14,440 nt of DNA, taken from NCBI GenBank assembly GCA_003219345.1, contig QHOP01000016.1, forward strand, positions 1 through 14,440. Reading direction: 5' to 3'. Made by a program: the position numbers and the translations under genes. The notes beneath the pieces are model-generated. The model was not told the DNA's origin, did not search any database, and saw nothing but the letters and a program-made list of their open reading frames with translations. How positions within the stretch are numbered: the first letter of the stretch is position 1; every line of letters begins with the position of its first letter. The DNA is from Verrucomicrobiota bacterium (lineage in GTDB: Bacteria > Verrucomicrobiota > Verrucomicrobiia > Limisphaerales > AV2). Shown here piece by piece: positions 1 through 6,687 of this stretch.

Positions 1-2008
1 GGCGGTATTGGCTCGCATCCCGCTTCTGTGCCTCAGTCCACGAGAGCGAATCAAAGACCTGGAAGGAATGTTCTTGTCCGCCGATCAATCCCTGTTCCTT
101 GAGCGCAGAACGAACGCGCTCGGTAACCGTCTCGATCTCGGCCCACGTTGGCGCGACCAGGAGAGCGGATTTCTCCGACTTGAGAGCTTTCAGATACGCT
201 TGCGCAGCTGCACTGTGAAGCTCGTCGCCGGAAAGTTCGACGATCGCACCCATCCGTTCCAATTGCGCGAACGCTTCGGGAGTCCGTTTCTGTGCGGCCA
301 ATTCAACCGCCTGCCGATATTCCGCCTGACGCTGGCGATGAATGCGTGTGAGTTGGCCGGATTCAAAACTGGAGTGCTGCTCCAAAATCCGCAGCGCATC
401 CCCACGTGCCACCGAGGTGTGCTGGCCCGTGTCCCCGCAAAGCACGATGCGGGCAACTTTCGCCAGTCCAAAGAGCCGCTTCATATCGTCAATACCGACA
501 GCACCGGCTTCATCCAACACGACCACGCTGTGCCCGAACATCAGACCCCTCGACTGAAACAGGCTTTGTAGTGTGACCGCGTTGAAACCTTCCTTGCGGA
601 GCACGTCAGTTGCAGCAGCGGTTGGCGCGCAGAACAAGGGGCCGATGCCAACGCCGGTGCAGGCAATGGCCAGTTCGCGCAACACGGTCGTTTTTCCTGT
701 GCCCGCCAGGCCGCGAATACCCGTGATGCGGTCGCCGGTATTCAAGACATGAAGAACCGACCGCCGCTGGTCTTCGCCGAGCCAGTCGGCAGGCTGATAA
801 GCGGGATTCAGTGGCGCCATGGCGTCACGCCCCGCATCCACGGTTTGGATCAGGAACAACTCCGTTTCCAAAATCTGCCGTGTGGAAAGGCCGCGGTCGG
901 TGGGCACCAGCTCCGGCGACTGCCGCACCCAATGTTTCAGACGCGGCAGATCCACTTCCCCTGGCCGGTGGCTCAACGCAGCGGCCAACAGTTCATGCTC
1001 TGCCACCACTGACTTACGCTCGAAGACGTGCGCGGTTGCGTAAGCCAATGCCTCTTGCTCGCGGGGAGGTTCCCACGCGATTTGCCCGGCTTGGGCTGAC
1101 GACGTTAGGACGCGCAGCGATTCCAGCTCGGTCGTTTGCAACTGTGCCAGTTGACGCTGGCGCACTTCGGCCGTCGAAATGCCTTTGAGTTTCCGTGGGC
1201 GGCTGCGATGGACAGCATAAGACACTTCATTGTTTGACAACTTGCGCCCGAGCTTCCGTTCCATGTCACGTACAACGTTGTCCCGTTCCTGTGACCGTTT
1301 GGAGAACCGCCGCATTACGCCATCGCCCACGCCTTTAATCTCGAATCCGTGTTTGGCCGCGACGGTGTGATATCCAATGCCGCGGACCCGTCGCGCCAGT
1401 TCGTTGCGATAGACCTCCGTCGCATAGCGAATGGCGTCATACATCCGCCCGGCCTGGAGTGCCTTCCAGCATTGTTCCCGTTCATCGAATGTTCCGTTGA
1501 ACACGGTGAAATGTGTGTGCAACTGCGGGTCCAGCGCGCGGGAACTGGTGTGCACGAAGGCCGCGGCCACAAGATTGCCCGTCGTGCGATCTCGTTGATC
1601 TCCGTGCTTCCGCACCCTGGTTGCCGCGAACGCCTCAAGTTCACCAAAAGCGATCCGTGCTGATTCCTGGTGGGCTTCCACCAACCGTTGATCGTCCAGA
1701 GTCACTGCAACGACGGAAACGGACTTCGGAGCCGAACACGTGAAATCGAAGAACACGCGGCGCTGATCTTGCGCGTTCTGGCGTTGCGTCAACCGCTCGC
1801 CGGTTTGCGGATGCCGATTTTCACACAGGGCGCAAAACTGTTCGCGGCTGACTTCGTGCCCGGCACTCAGACCCAATCGTTCCGCGCCGATACCGATCCA
1901 CTGACCGGGACGGATCTCACCAGCGGCGTAGTAATCGTTCTGTGACAGGTGCTCGACGAAGTAACCTTCGGCACCGGCCAGACTCTTATGTGCAACGGCA
2001 GTGAACAT
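1..2008 (-). CDS. MobF-family conjugative relaxase-helicase (TrwC/TraI type), 3' end beyond window
   Basis: Translation of the minus strand from ATG at 2008 stays open to the window edge, about 669 residues with no stop. The N-terminus has the family pattern: Tyr16 and the pair Tyr26-Tyr27 where TrwC/TraI place their nicking tyrosines, and the metal-binding histidine triad as H153 and H-T-H at 164-166, preceded by D-P-Q-L. A helicase half follows: Walker A GLAGTGKTT (about 433-441), Walker B VVLDEAG (about 496-502) and GDTGQH (about 525-530). Known role of the family: it nicks oriT, stays covalently bound to the transferred strand and unwinds the plasmid. The start at 2008 puts the tyrosines at the usual distance from Met1; no strong Shine-Dalgarno is visible. 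It indicates that the region is, or was, part of a conjugative or mobilisable element. The C-terminal helicase remainder cannot be judged here. Confidence 0.95.
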   Translation of the reverse strand, partial: MFTAVAHKSLAGAEGYFVEHLSQNDYYAAGEIRPGQWIGIGAERLGLSAGHEVSREQFCALCENRHPQTGERLTQRQNAQDQRRVFFDFTCSAPKSVSVVAVTLDDQRLVEAHQESARIAFGELEAFAATRVRKHGDQRDRTTGNLVAAAFVHTSSRALDPQLHTHFTVFNGTFDEREQCWKALQAGRMYDAIRYATEVYRNELARRVRGIGYHTVAAKHGFEIKGVGDGVMRRFSKRSQERDNVVRDMERKLGRKLSNNEVSYAVHRSRPRKLKGISTAEVRQRQLAQLQTTELESLRVLTSSAQAGQIAWEPPREQEALAYATAHVFERKSVVAEHELLAAALSHRPGEVDLPRLKHWVRQSPELVPTDRGLSTRQILETELFLIQTVDAGRDAMAPLNPAYQPADWLGEDQRRSVLHVLNTGDRITGIRGLAGTGKTTVLRELAIACTGVGIGPLFCAPTAAATDVLRKEGFNAVTLQSLFQSRGLMFGHSVVVLDEAGAVGIDDMKRLFGLAKVARIVLCGDTGQHTSVARGDALRILEQHSSFESGQLTRIHRQRQAEYRQAVELAAQKRTPEAFAQLERMGAIVELSGDELHSAAAQAYLKALKSEKSALLVAPTWAEIETVTERVRSALKEQGLIGGQEHSFQVFDSLSWTEAQKRDASQYR

Positions 2009-2127
2009 TCCAGGTGACGCTATCAGTCGTTCAAAAGTGCGTGATGCCTATCCGGCACCATCCGTACCCGCGCTGTTGTTAATTCCCGACATCGCCGACA
2101 ATCGTAGTCGAATTCAGCCAGGTCGCT

Positions 2128-2143
2128 GTTCAGTTCTCTGAAC
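2128..2143. repeat. 6-bp inverted repeat upstream of relaxase
   Basis: GTTCAG and CTGAAC face each other across the 4-nt spacer TTCT, about 120 bp upstream of the relaxase start. The position suits an operator or part of a transfer-origin region; the sequence alone does not decide this. Confidence 0.4.
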
Positions 2144-2290
2144 ATCTTTCAAAGTGTTTTTAGAGGTGAGCCTGACACAAGAGGAAGAAACCGAGGTGTA
2201 TGTGATACATCTTTTGTGACGCCTCCCCAGCCCGCGTCAACCTGACTGGAACTATTCCACTTCGATTCATGGCGTGCAGTCTGGGAGGAA

Positions 2291-2328
2291 TTCACACCCG
2301 TTTGTGTAATTTTCACACAAAATCACAC
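2291..2328. promoter_or_regulatory. Candidate oriT-like dyad with TCACAC repeats
   Basis: A perfect 7-bp inverted repeat, TTTGTGT (2301-2307) and ACACAAA (2315-2321), is interleaved with three copies of TCACAC (2292, 2313, 2323). It lies about 290 bp upstream of the relaxase start, on its 5' side. MobF relaxases recognise a short inverted repeat next to the nic site, and oriT is often close to the relaxase gene, so this is a plausible but unproven oriT candidate. No nic consensus is claimed. Confidence 0.3.
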
Positions 2329-2672
2329 GCGAAGAGTCGGGCTGGAGATCAGCACGTGTAAAATCCAAGATGGAAAACGTCAAGGCCCAAGGCGCTTTGA
2401 CTGCCCGGCTCTCCTCGTGTCTCAGAAACCGGCCAGACAAACCGCTCAGTCGAACCTATACGGTGTCGCACTCAACGAGCTTTCCTGAACCTCGCTCCAC
2501 TGCACCGTCGTCCGTTCATGCCACTCCCGACCTGCTCCGTTCCGCTTCCGGTTTCAGGAATGCTCGCTCAGTGCTTTTCAGTTCCATTCGGAACACATCG
2601 AGACAACGAACCACCACTCGACCACGCATCCTCGCTACCATTTCGGAACGTTCATACGAACGCGATCCCCGG

Positions 2673-2695
2673 CGGCTTTCTGGAATTGAAAGCCG
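2673..2695. repeat. 8-bp inverted repeat (hairpin)
   Basis: CGGCTTTC (2673-2680) pairs perfectly with GAAAGCCG (2688-2695) around a 7-nt loop. No T-run follows on either strand, so it is not a standard intrinsic terminator. It is the first of three closely spaced dyads leading into the 11-bp array. Confidence 0.55.
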
Positions 2696-2718
2696 TTCAG
2701 TTGGGTTAGACACCATCC

Positions 2719-2733
2719 CCTTATAGAATAAGG
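2719..2733. repeat. 6-bp inverted repeat (hairpin)
   Basis: CCTTAT and ATAAGG are perfect inverted copies around the 3-nt loop AGA. Second of three dyads immediately left of the 11-bp array. Confidence 0.45.
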
Positions 2734-2753
2734 CCGTTGCAGCCGCCGACTAA

Positions 2754-2771
2754 CCGGCGGTTCACCGCCGG
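2754..2771. repeat. 7-bp GC-rich inverted repeat (hairpin)
   Basis: CCGGCGG (2754-2760) and CCGCCGG (2765-2771) flank the loop TTCA. A further CCGCCG at 2743-2748 could pair alternatively with the CGGCGG arm. It ends 13 bp before the first unit of the 11-bp tandem array. Confidence 0.55.
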
Positions 2772-2784
2772 CAGTCCGCACAAG

Positions 2785-2982
2785 TGGCCGGGCAATGGCC
2801 CCGCCGTGGCCCGACCATGGCCGGGTGATGGCCCAACCGTGGCCCGGCGATGGCCCAACAGTAGCCCAGCGTTGGCCCAACATTGTCCGAGAATTGTCCC
2901 GGCGATTGCCAAGCAGTGTCCCAACTATGTCCGATCTTTGTCCGAGTCGTGGCCGAGAATTGACGGGGCCGTATCCCGAGCG
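2785..2982. repeat. Tandem array of 18 degenerate 11-bp units
   Basis: The sequence splits without a gap into eighteen 11-mers. Position 1 is T and position 4 is C in all eighteen; position 2 is G in fifteen and position 5 is C in seventeen. The consensus is TG(G/T)CC(C/G)(A/G)RCNN. Units 1-9 mostly read TGGCC, while units 10-15 mostly read TGTCC, so the array has two related halves. The period is not a multiple of three and gives only low-complexity peptides, so it is not a convincing coding repeat. The period is close to one DNA helical turn, which would place every T..CC core on about the same face of the helix and suits repeated protein binding. Its role is unknown. Confidence 0.85.
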
Positions 2983-3015
2983 AATTTCCTGAAGGCGTCC
3001 CGCGCAGCGGCTCTG

Positions 3016-3115
3016 CAATTGCCGTGAACCATCCAGCCCACTGGTCGCGCCGCAGTCGGCGCTTTAGACGTGTCCGCGGACGGTCCGTGGTTTAGCTCTG
3101 TCCTCGTCCGCAGTT
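3016..3115. repeat. Imperfect ~95-bp direct repeat, copy A
   Basis: This stretch resembles 3308-3407. The best-conserved core is 3023-3057 against 3317-3351, 29 of 35 bases identical without gaps; weaker similarity continues through a shared GTCCGC near the right end. From about 3072 to 3137 copy A also shows GTCC or ATCC spaced at roughly 11-bp intervals, which may relate it to the tandem array on its left. Confidence 0.6.
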
Positions 3116-3307
3116 CATCCGAGGACTGTCCACGGTCTAGGACAGGCAAAACTCCTCGTCCATCCGTGACCGCGTATTGACCTCGCACGCGAATTGTTCA
3201 CAGACAGGCCGCGGCCGAGAAGGGTCCGGCCATGTCAGGGAAGCCTCCGCGCAATCGCCTCGGCAAGGGTCTCGCGCAGCGCAGGAGAATGTCTGAGCAA
3301 CAGCCTC

Positions 3308-3407
3308 GAATTGTCCCGTGAAACATCCAATCCGCTCGTCGCGCTGCAGTCACGCAACTGTCGTGCACGCGAACGATCCTTGACTTACAATAGTTCCGTC
3401 CGCGCCG
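3308..3407. repeat. Imperfect ~95-bp direct repeat, copy B
   Basis: Second copy, offset about 294 bp from copy A in the same orientation. Differences are spread over all positions rather than every third base, which argues against a conserved protein. Short minus-strand frames through both copies share a similar peptide (AARxxxWMxHG), which follows from the DNA similarity. Confidence 0.6.
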
Positions 3408-3500
3408 ACGGAAAATCGAGTCGCCCCCGCCTGTCAATAGCACGACGGAATGAGCCCAGCAACGCAGTGCTGTCGCCCCATCTTCTGTTCTCCCTCTCAA

Positions 3501-4300
3501 TTATATCGCGTCGTACTCGTTCAACGGGGGCAATAGGTAGCGCCAGACATTTGCTTCCTCGCGCTGTCCACACAGGCAGCCGCACGTGTAGCAATCAGGC
3601 TTGCGCACGTCGATCGTATCGGTGACGGCGCCACGCGTTCCTTTGTAGGTGAGCCGACGAGCAGGATCACGAATCCCCGTCACCATCACGAGGAACTCTA
3701 TCACTGCAAGATTGGCAATGATTCCGTTGAGAGCAAACACTCTTCCTTGGCGCGCTCTCGATCAAGCTGATGGGCACAAAAGAGGCAGTAGTCGCCAGGT
3801 CTTGCGACAACAACACGCCCACCGAAATCGAATTTCCGGGCTGCGGTTTCAGGAAAAATCTCCGTGGCCAAATCAATTAGAGTGACCGAATAAGCCGCTG
3901 CCAGGTCGGTCAAAACGAGTCGCGGTCCATCGTGATCGACGCAGCCGAAAATAACTGAGCGACTCATCAGGTATTCCATCGCCTCCCGTGTTCTGACGTT
4001 TTTCGCAATGGGCACAACCTCAGTCTCCGGGGCGATTCTCAAAACGTGGTCCCGGATGACATCAACTTTGAGCCGGCCAACGTCGGGCGGAAACCCGCCC
4101 GCTTCGCGATTCATGTTCGTCTCGTCAAGCCTGTCGTCGTCAATCACCCCAAGGTTGCGGACTCCCGTGTAAGCAAGTGCCTGGCAGACATGTGAGCCAA
4201 GCCCGCCTGCGCCAACCACGGCGACTTTCTGCCTCTCGATCTTCTTCTGTCCTTCGTCGCCGAACATGAGGATTTGCCTTGCAAAGCGATTCCTATTCAT
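3501..4300 (-). pseudogene. ThiF-type E1 ubiquitin-activating-like enzyme, split by a frameshift
   Basis: E1-like enzymes adenylate the C-terminal glycine of a ubiquitin-like protein and pass it on. From ATG at 4300 the first frame reads MNRNRFARQ, then the nucleotide-binding loop GAGGLGS (about 30-36), acidic D54-D56, the N-M-N-R motif (62-65), K78, D122 and D124, and a first zinc pair C-L-F-C; it then loses homology and stops at 3701. The family continuation (FALNGIIANL, then a second cluster C-Y-T-C) resumes at about 3740 in another frame and ends at 3501. One missing base near 3738-3745 explains this, so the gene is a pseudogene, recoded, or misread. ATG 4300 overlaps the JAB stop by 8 nt, indicating translational coupling; an in-frame start at 4333 is possible but deeper inside JAB. 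Last gene of the Ubl operon. Confidence 0.88.
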
Positions 4301-4841
4301 ACGTCGCGAACCTGTGTTTTCCCCTCGGCGCATTAAACCACGAGCCGGTCGGGATTAGTGTTTGGTTTGTGTTTCCGATAATCTTGACCAGGGCGACGCG
4401 CTCAGCGTGCGCGAAATCATCCCGCCACAACACGGCATCCACGGATTTTTCACCCCAGACCATCGCCGCGAATGGCTTGCCGTTGAGTTTCCACTTCGCG
4501 TACTGCGCGAAGTCACTGATCCCGGCGACATCGCTGAGCGAGAACCAAACGTCGTCTTCGGCATGCGGATGGGAATGGCAATCTATGGCACAAAGATTGT
4601 TCTCTCGAGCCAGCTTCATGATCTTGGCGCGCTCAGAATCCTTCATCTGGAGATAGACCTCCATTTGCACTTCCCAACCGCGTGCCGGGACAAGGTAGAA
4701 ATCGGCCACAACGAGATGCAGCCCGTCGCTCTCCCGTTTCGCCTCTGCGAACAAGAATGCGCCTTGCTCGACCTCGTTCTGGAAGAATTGCCGACGCAGA
4801 GTCGCGGCGATGCCTGAAGGAATGATGATGGTGTTCTTCAT
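4293..4841 (-). CDS. JAB/JAMM-family metallopeptidase (Prok-JAB), predicted Ubl deconjugase
   Basis: A 182-residue protein with the JAMM zinc signature: H89-S-H91-P, then S101 and D104, plus E25 as likely catalytic glutamate. The gap between the second His and the Ser is two residues longer than the canonical H-x-H-x7-S-x2-D. In this family such enzymes remove or process ubiquitin-like proteins. The ATG at 4841 overlaps the E2 stop in an ATGA arrangement, so the two are probably translated together; the 3' end overlaps the E1 start by 8 nt. No signal peptide or membrane segment is seen, so it is probably cytoplasmic. It occupies the DUB slot of Bil/Bub-like operons. Because the Ubl already ends in glycine, deconjugation is a likelier job than maturation (inference). 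Confidence 0.9.
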   Translation of the reverse strand: MKNTIIIPSGIAATLRRQFFQNEVEQGAFLFAEAKRESDGLHLVVADFYLVPARGWEVQMEVYLQMKDSERAKIMKLARENNLCAIDCHSHPHAEDDVWFSLSDVAGISDFAQYAKWKLNGKPFAAMVWGEKSVDAVLWRDDFAHAERVALVKIIGNTNQTLIPTGSWFNAPRGKHRFATYE

Positions 4842-5248
4842 GCCGACTCCTCCCCACGCAGGCAGAGATTGATGCTGCGAATGAAGCCGAGAAGGTTATC
4901 CGCGCCTTCAATGGTCGCCGCAGGCCGCCAGTCCTTCGGGTGCCAGGAAAACCAGCCCCAATCGTCAGCCACGGGAGCCTCCCCGCTGGCGGAGTTTGAG
5001 CCAATATTGAAACCCGGTGGAATTGACCCGTCCTTAAGGCGCAAATCACCGTCAACAAAGAAGTTGTCTGGTCCCGTTTGTGGATAGCCAGCCGGGATGC
5101 GAAACAACACCTTCGTTTGCTCCTTGTTGAACCGCCCAGCGGGGAGAACCAGCTCCGGGAGTAAAACCCAGTCGAGCTGGTCGCCATGCTGAAGATTGGG
5201 AAACCGCTTTCTCAGCAGCTCGATTTCCTCACTAACCCTTTGGTGCAT
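4838..5248 (-). CDS. E2/UBC-like protein, Prok-E2_E type
   Basis: A 136-residue protein resembling bacterial E2 family E proteins found in predicted Ubl conjugation operons. Visible family features are the central FFVDGDLRL stretch, IPPGFN, the aromatic-rich GWFSWHPKDWRP (about 97-108) and a C-terminal helix. E2 proteins accept an activated Ubl from the E1 and transfer it to targets. The only cysteine is C129, in the final helix; residues 1-128 contain none, so a classical catalytic cysteine at the usual place after the HP motif is absent. The start at 5248 lies 2 nt after the Ubl stop, and the stop overlaps the JAB start (ATGA), which makes tight operon coupling very likely. Assignment rests on motif recall and context, not on a database search. 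Confidence 0.85.
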   Translation of the reverse strand: MHQRVSEEIELLRKRFPNLQHGDQLDWVLLPELVLPAGRFNKEQTKVLFRIPAGYPQTGPDNFFVDGDLRLKDGSIPPGFNIGSNSASGEAPVADDWGWFSWHPKDWRPAATIEGADNLLGFIRSINLCLRGEESA

Positions 5249-5250
5249 CG

Positions 5251-5484
5251 CTAGCCTCGCTTGTATTTCGGTGCGCGGCCATGTCGGTGACCGGGTTTAA
5301 TGGTTACGATTTCGTCCTCCGCGAGTGTCCGCTCGCGGCCTTCAACGTCCTCGCAGACCACGGGCATATCAGTGGGGAGATTCCCCAACTGCCGGATCTC
5401 CTGGACGGTGATCGTGGGCTTGTTCCACAGATACTCCTGGCCCTCGATGTTTATGAAAAACTTCTGGCCTGCCAGTTCTGCCAC
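5251..5484 (-). CDS. Ubiquitin-like modifier with exposed C-terminal glycine (multiubiquitin-family type)
   Basis: A 77-residue protein matching a single beta-grasp domain of the prokaryotic multiubiquitin type: KFFINIEG, then TITVQEIRQLG, PVVCEDVEG and EIVTIKPGHRHG. It ends KYKRG, so the last residue is glycine and could be activated by the E1 without trimming. It is first in the Ubl-E2-JAB-E1 operon, with E2 starting 2 nt after its stop. The start is uncertain: the called codon is GTG at 5484, which lies inside a strong hairpin and has no clear Shine-Dalgarno. An in-frame ATG at 5523 is separated from it by a TAA at 5508-5506. The domain core is complete whichever start is used. Family members often carry several tandem domains; this one has only one. 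Confidence 0.85.
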   Translation of the reverse strand: MAELAGQKFFINIEGQEYLWNKPTITVQEIRQLGNLPTDMPVVCEDVEGRERTLAEDEIVTIKPGHRHGRAPKYKRG

Positions 5485-5497
5485 GGCTGCGCCGTGG
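5481..5497. promoter_or_regulatory. Hairpin over the Ubl start codon
   Basis: CCACGGC (5481-5487) and GCCGTGG (5491-5497) form a perfect 7-bp GC-rich stem with a 3-nt loop. On the transcript the GTG start codon lies in the 3' arm of the stem, so the hairpin could hide it from ribosomes. Alternatively it is a protein-binding dyad. Confidence 0.45.
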
Positions 5498-5595
5498 TCC
5501 GATTGTTATGCTTCAACGTTCATAACGTCGTTCGTTTCGGGTTCTCACTGCTTTCGTCTTCTTCGGCCCGAAGCGTCGTGCGACGGGCCTCTAAA

Positions 5596-5700
5596 GACCG
5601 TGGGACGGTCAAAATGCTATCGACAGAACATGAAAAAACGCCCGTGGACGCGAGCGTTACGACAATTTTGACCAGGTCAAATTGCGGTCAAAATCGGTCA
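5596..5700. promoter_or_regulatory. Intergenic region with GGTCAAA boxes and dyads upstream of the Ubl operon
   Basis: Between the upstream HTH gene and the Ubl gene are GACCGT-ggg-ACGGTC (5596-5610) and TTTGACC-a-GGTCAAA (5667-5681), both perfect inverted repeats. GGTCAAA occurs at 5607, 5675 and 5686, with a partial GGTCA at 5696; the last three are 10-11 bp apart. This looks like an operator for a repressor or activator controlling the Ubl operon, about 110-215 bp upstream of it. A TTGACC within the boxes could double as a -35 element on the minus strand, but I cannot fix a matching -10. The first dyad might also weakly terminate the upstream genes. Confidence 0.5.
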
Positions 5701-6687
5701 GTCTTCTTCCTCGAACCTGGATTCGTCGATCGCACTTTCCCGGTGGATGTGCTTGGCACGGGAATCAGTGAGGGAATCTTCGATGCTTTCAAAGTGGGAC
5801 GAGAGTTGGCGCAGTTCTGCCGGATCACGCCCCAGCTTCCTCCGAAGCTGCTTCAATCGTAATACTACCAGGGCCTTGGAACACCGGCATTCTTTCGCCA
5901 CTCGTTCTGCTGCGTAGCCCTCTTTGCAGTAAAGCCGGAACACTTCGCTCACGGGAGCCTTCCGCACCGTCTTTTGCGAATGAAGCTCTCCGATCAAAGC
6001 CAGAACCTGCCGTGCCACTTCCTCCGGCACCGGCTCCTTAACTTCCGGCAGAAATGGTGAAAACAATTCGCCACTGCTGGTGCGGGCTTGCAACAGCCCG
6101 CTCGGCAGCAGAGTTAGTAGCGATTCCAGATTGAAGAACCCTGCCTTGACGCAATTGAGCAGCCCGTGTGCGTGCGCGTCGTAAAATCGACCCGTGGGCG
6201 CCAAAAGCACAAAGCGCTCGCGCAACCGAGCAATCAGTTGGCCAACGACGTTTTGAAACCCATCCCGCCCGTTCTGAATCGTCAGCACCACTGGCAGCCC
6301 GATGCCGGAAAACGAGGCAATCTGCATTGTATGAGGTAATCCCAACTCGCCCAGCTTTGCGTCACACCCAAAGGCTCGCGCAATCGCCCGACCGAGCTTC
6401 TGCCAGTTCAGTTCCAGCAGGATTACGTCTTCCGCTGAAAGCCGAATGTCCTCGCAATTCCACGGCTCGCACCGGCACACACCCACTAGCGAGCCGTCTC
6501 GGTGTTCGACGACTTCGTGCGCGCAGCCGCAACCGTTCGGGCATGGAATCGATTTGGCGCGGTCCGTTCTGGTTCGCAGATACGCTGCATGGAAAACTTC
6601 AAAGCTCCCGGCCAGGCCGCTGCGCCAAGTGACAGGCACAGCAACGAGACCATGGATGTCCTCAAGGCATTGCCACACCTTCGACAT
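5698..6687 (-). CDS. Unrecognised Cys-rich putative zinc protein with C-terminal helix-turn-helix
   Basis: I do not recognise this 329-residue family. Near the N-terminus a dense set C49, C53, C55, H57, C71, C73 and C78 suggests a zinc-binding knuckle. The middle part (about 85-230) is globular with no motif I can name. At about 240-295 the pattern RLYCKEGYAAERVAKECRCS followed by VLRLKQLRRKLG fits a helix-turn-helix, and the last 35 residues are acidic and polar. The ATG at 6687 is preceded by GAGGTGG at suitable spacing, which favours it over a GTG at 6699. It overlaps the end of the upstream gene by 26 bp, so the pair is probably cotranslated. It lies 213 bp upstream of the Ubl gene, same strand, and is a candidate regulator or sensor of that operon (inference). 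Confidence 0.75.
   Translation of the reverse strand: MSKVWQCLEDIHGLVAVPVTWRSGLAGSFEVFHAAYLRTRTDRAKSIPCPNGCGCAHEVVEHRDGSLVGVCRCEPWNCEDIRLSAEDVILLELNWQKLGRAIARAFGCDAKLGELGLPHTMQIASFSGIGLPVVLTIQNGRDGFQNVVGQLIARLRERFVLLAPTGRFYDAHAHGLLNCVKAGFFNLESLLTLLPSGLLQARTSSGELFSPFLPEVKEPVPEEVARQVLALIGELHSQKTVRKAPVSEVFRLYCKEGYAAERVAKECRCSKALVVLRLKQLRRKLGRDPAELRQLSSHFESIEDSLTDSRAKHIHRESAIDESRFEEED

Larger units (their letters stand above)
2009..3500. other. 1.5 kb structured region without a convincing gene
   Basis: Between the relaxase start and the end of the E1 gene no reading frame has a recognisable domain or good ribosome-binding site. The region instead holds many small dyads, an 18-unit 11-bp tandem array and an imperfect long direct repeat, listed separately. 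Because both flanking genes are on the minus strand, it contains the relaxase promoter region and the downstream end of the Ubl operon. I saw no clear intrinsic terminator after the E1 stop codon. Confidence 0.7.

Noticed and set aside
8..1945. Several plus-strand frames and minus-strand frames of 60-190 codons
   Set aside because: They overlap the relaxase, which is continuous and carries all the family motifs; the frames are shadows.
2370..2726. 118-codon plus-strand frame in the non-coding region
   Set aside because: No Shine-Dalgarno, Ser/Arg/Thr-rich composition typical of chance GC-rich frames, and it covers several hairpins.
2785..2982. CRISPR array
   Set aside because: Units are 11 bp, contiguous and degenerate with no spacers, and no cas gene is in the window.
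2635..3027. Open frames on both strands through the 11-bp array that look like repeated peptides
   Set aside because: The repeat period is 11, not a multiple of 3, and all frames are low complexity; the array best explains them.
3198..3500. Two short related minus-strand frames (here and 2925-3188) as a paralogous gene pair
   Set aside because: Similarity is limited to the DNA direct repeat and substitutions do not favour third codon positions.
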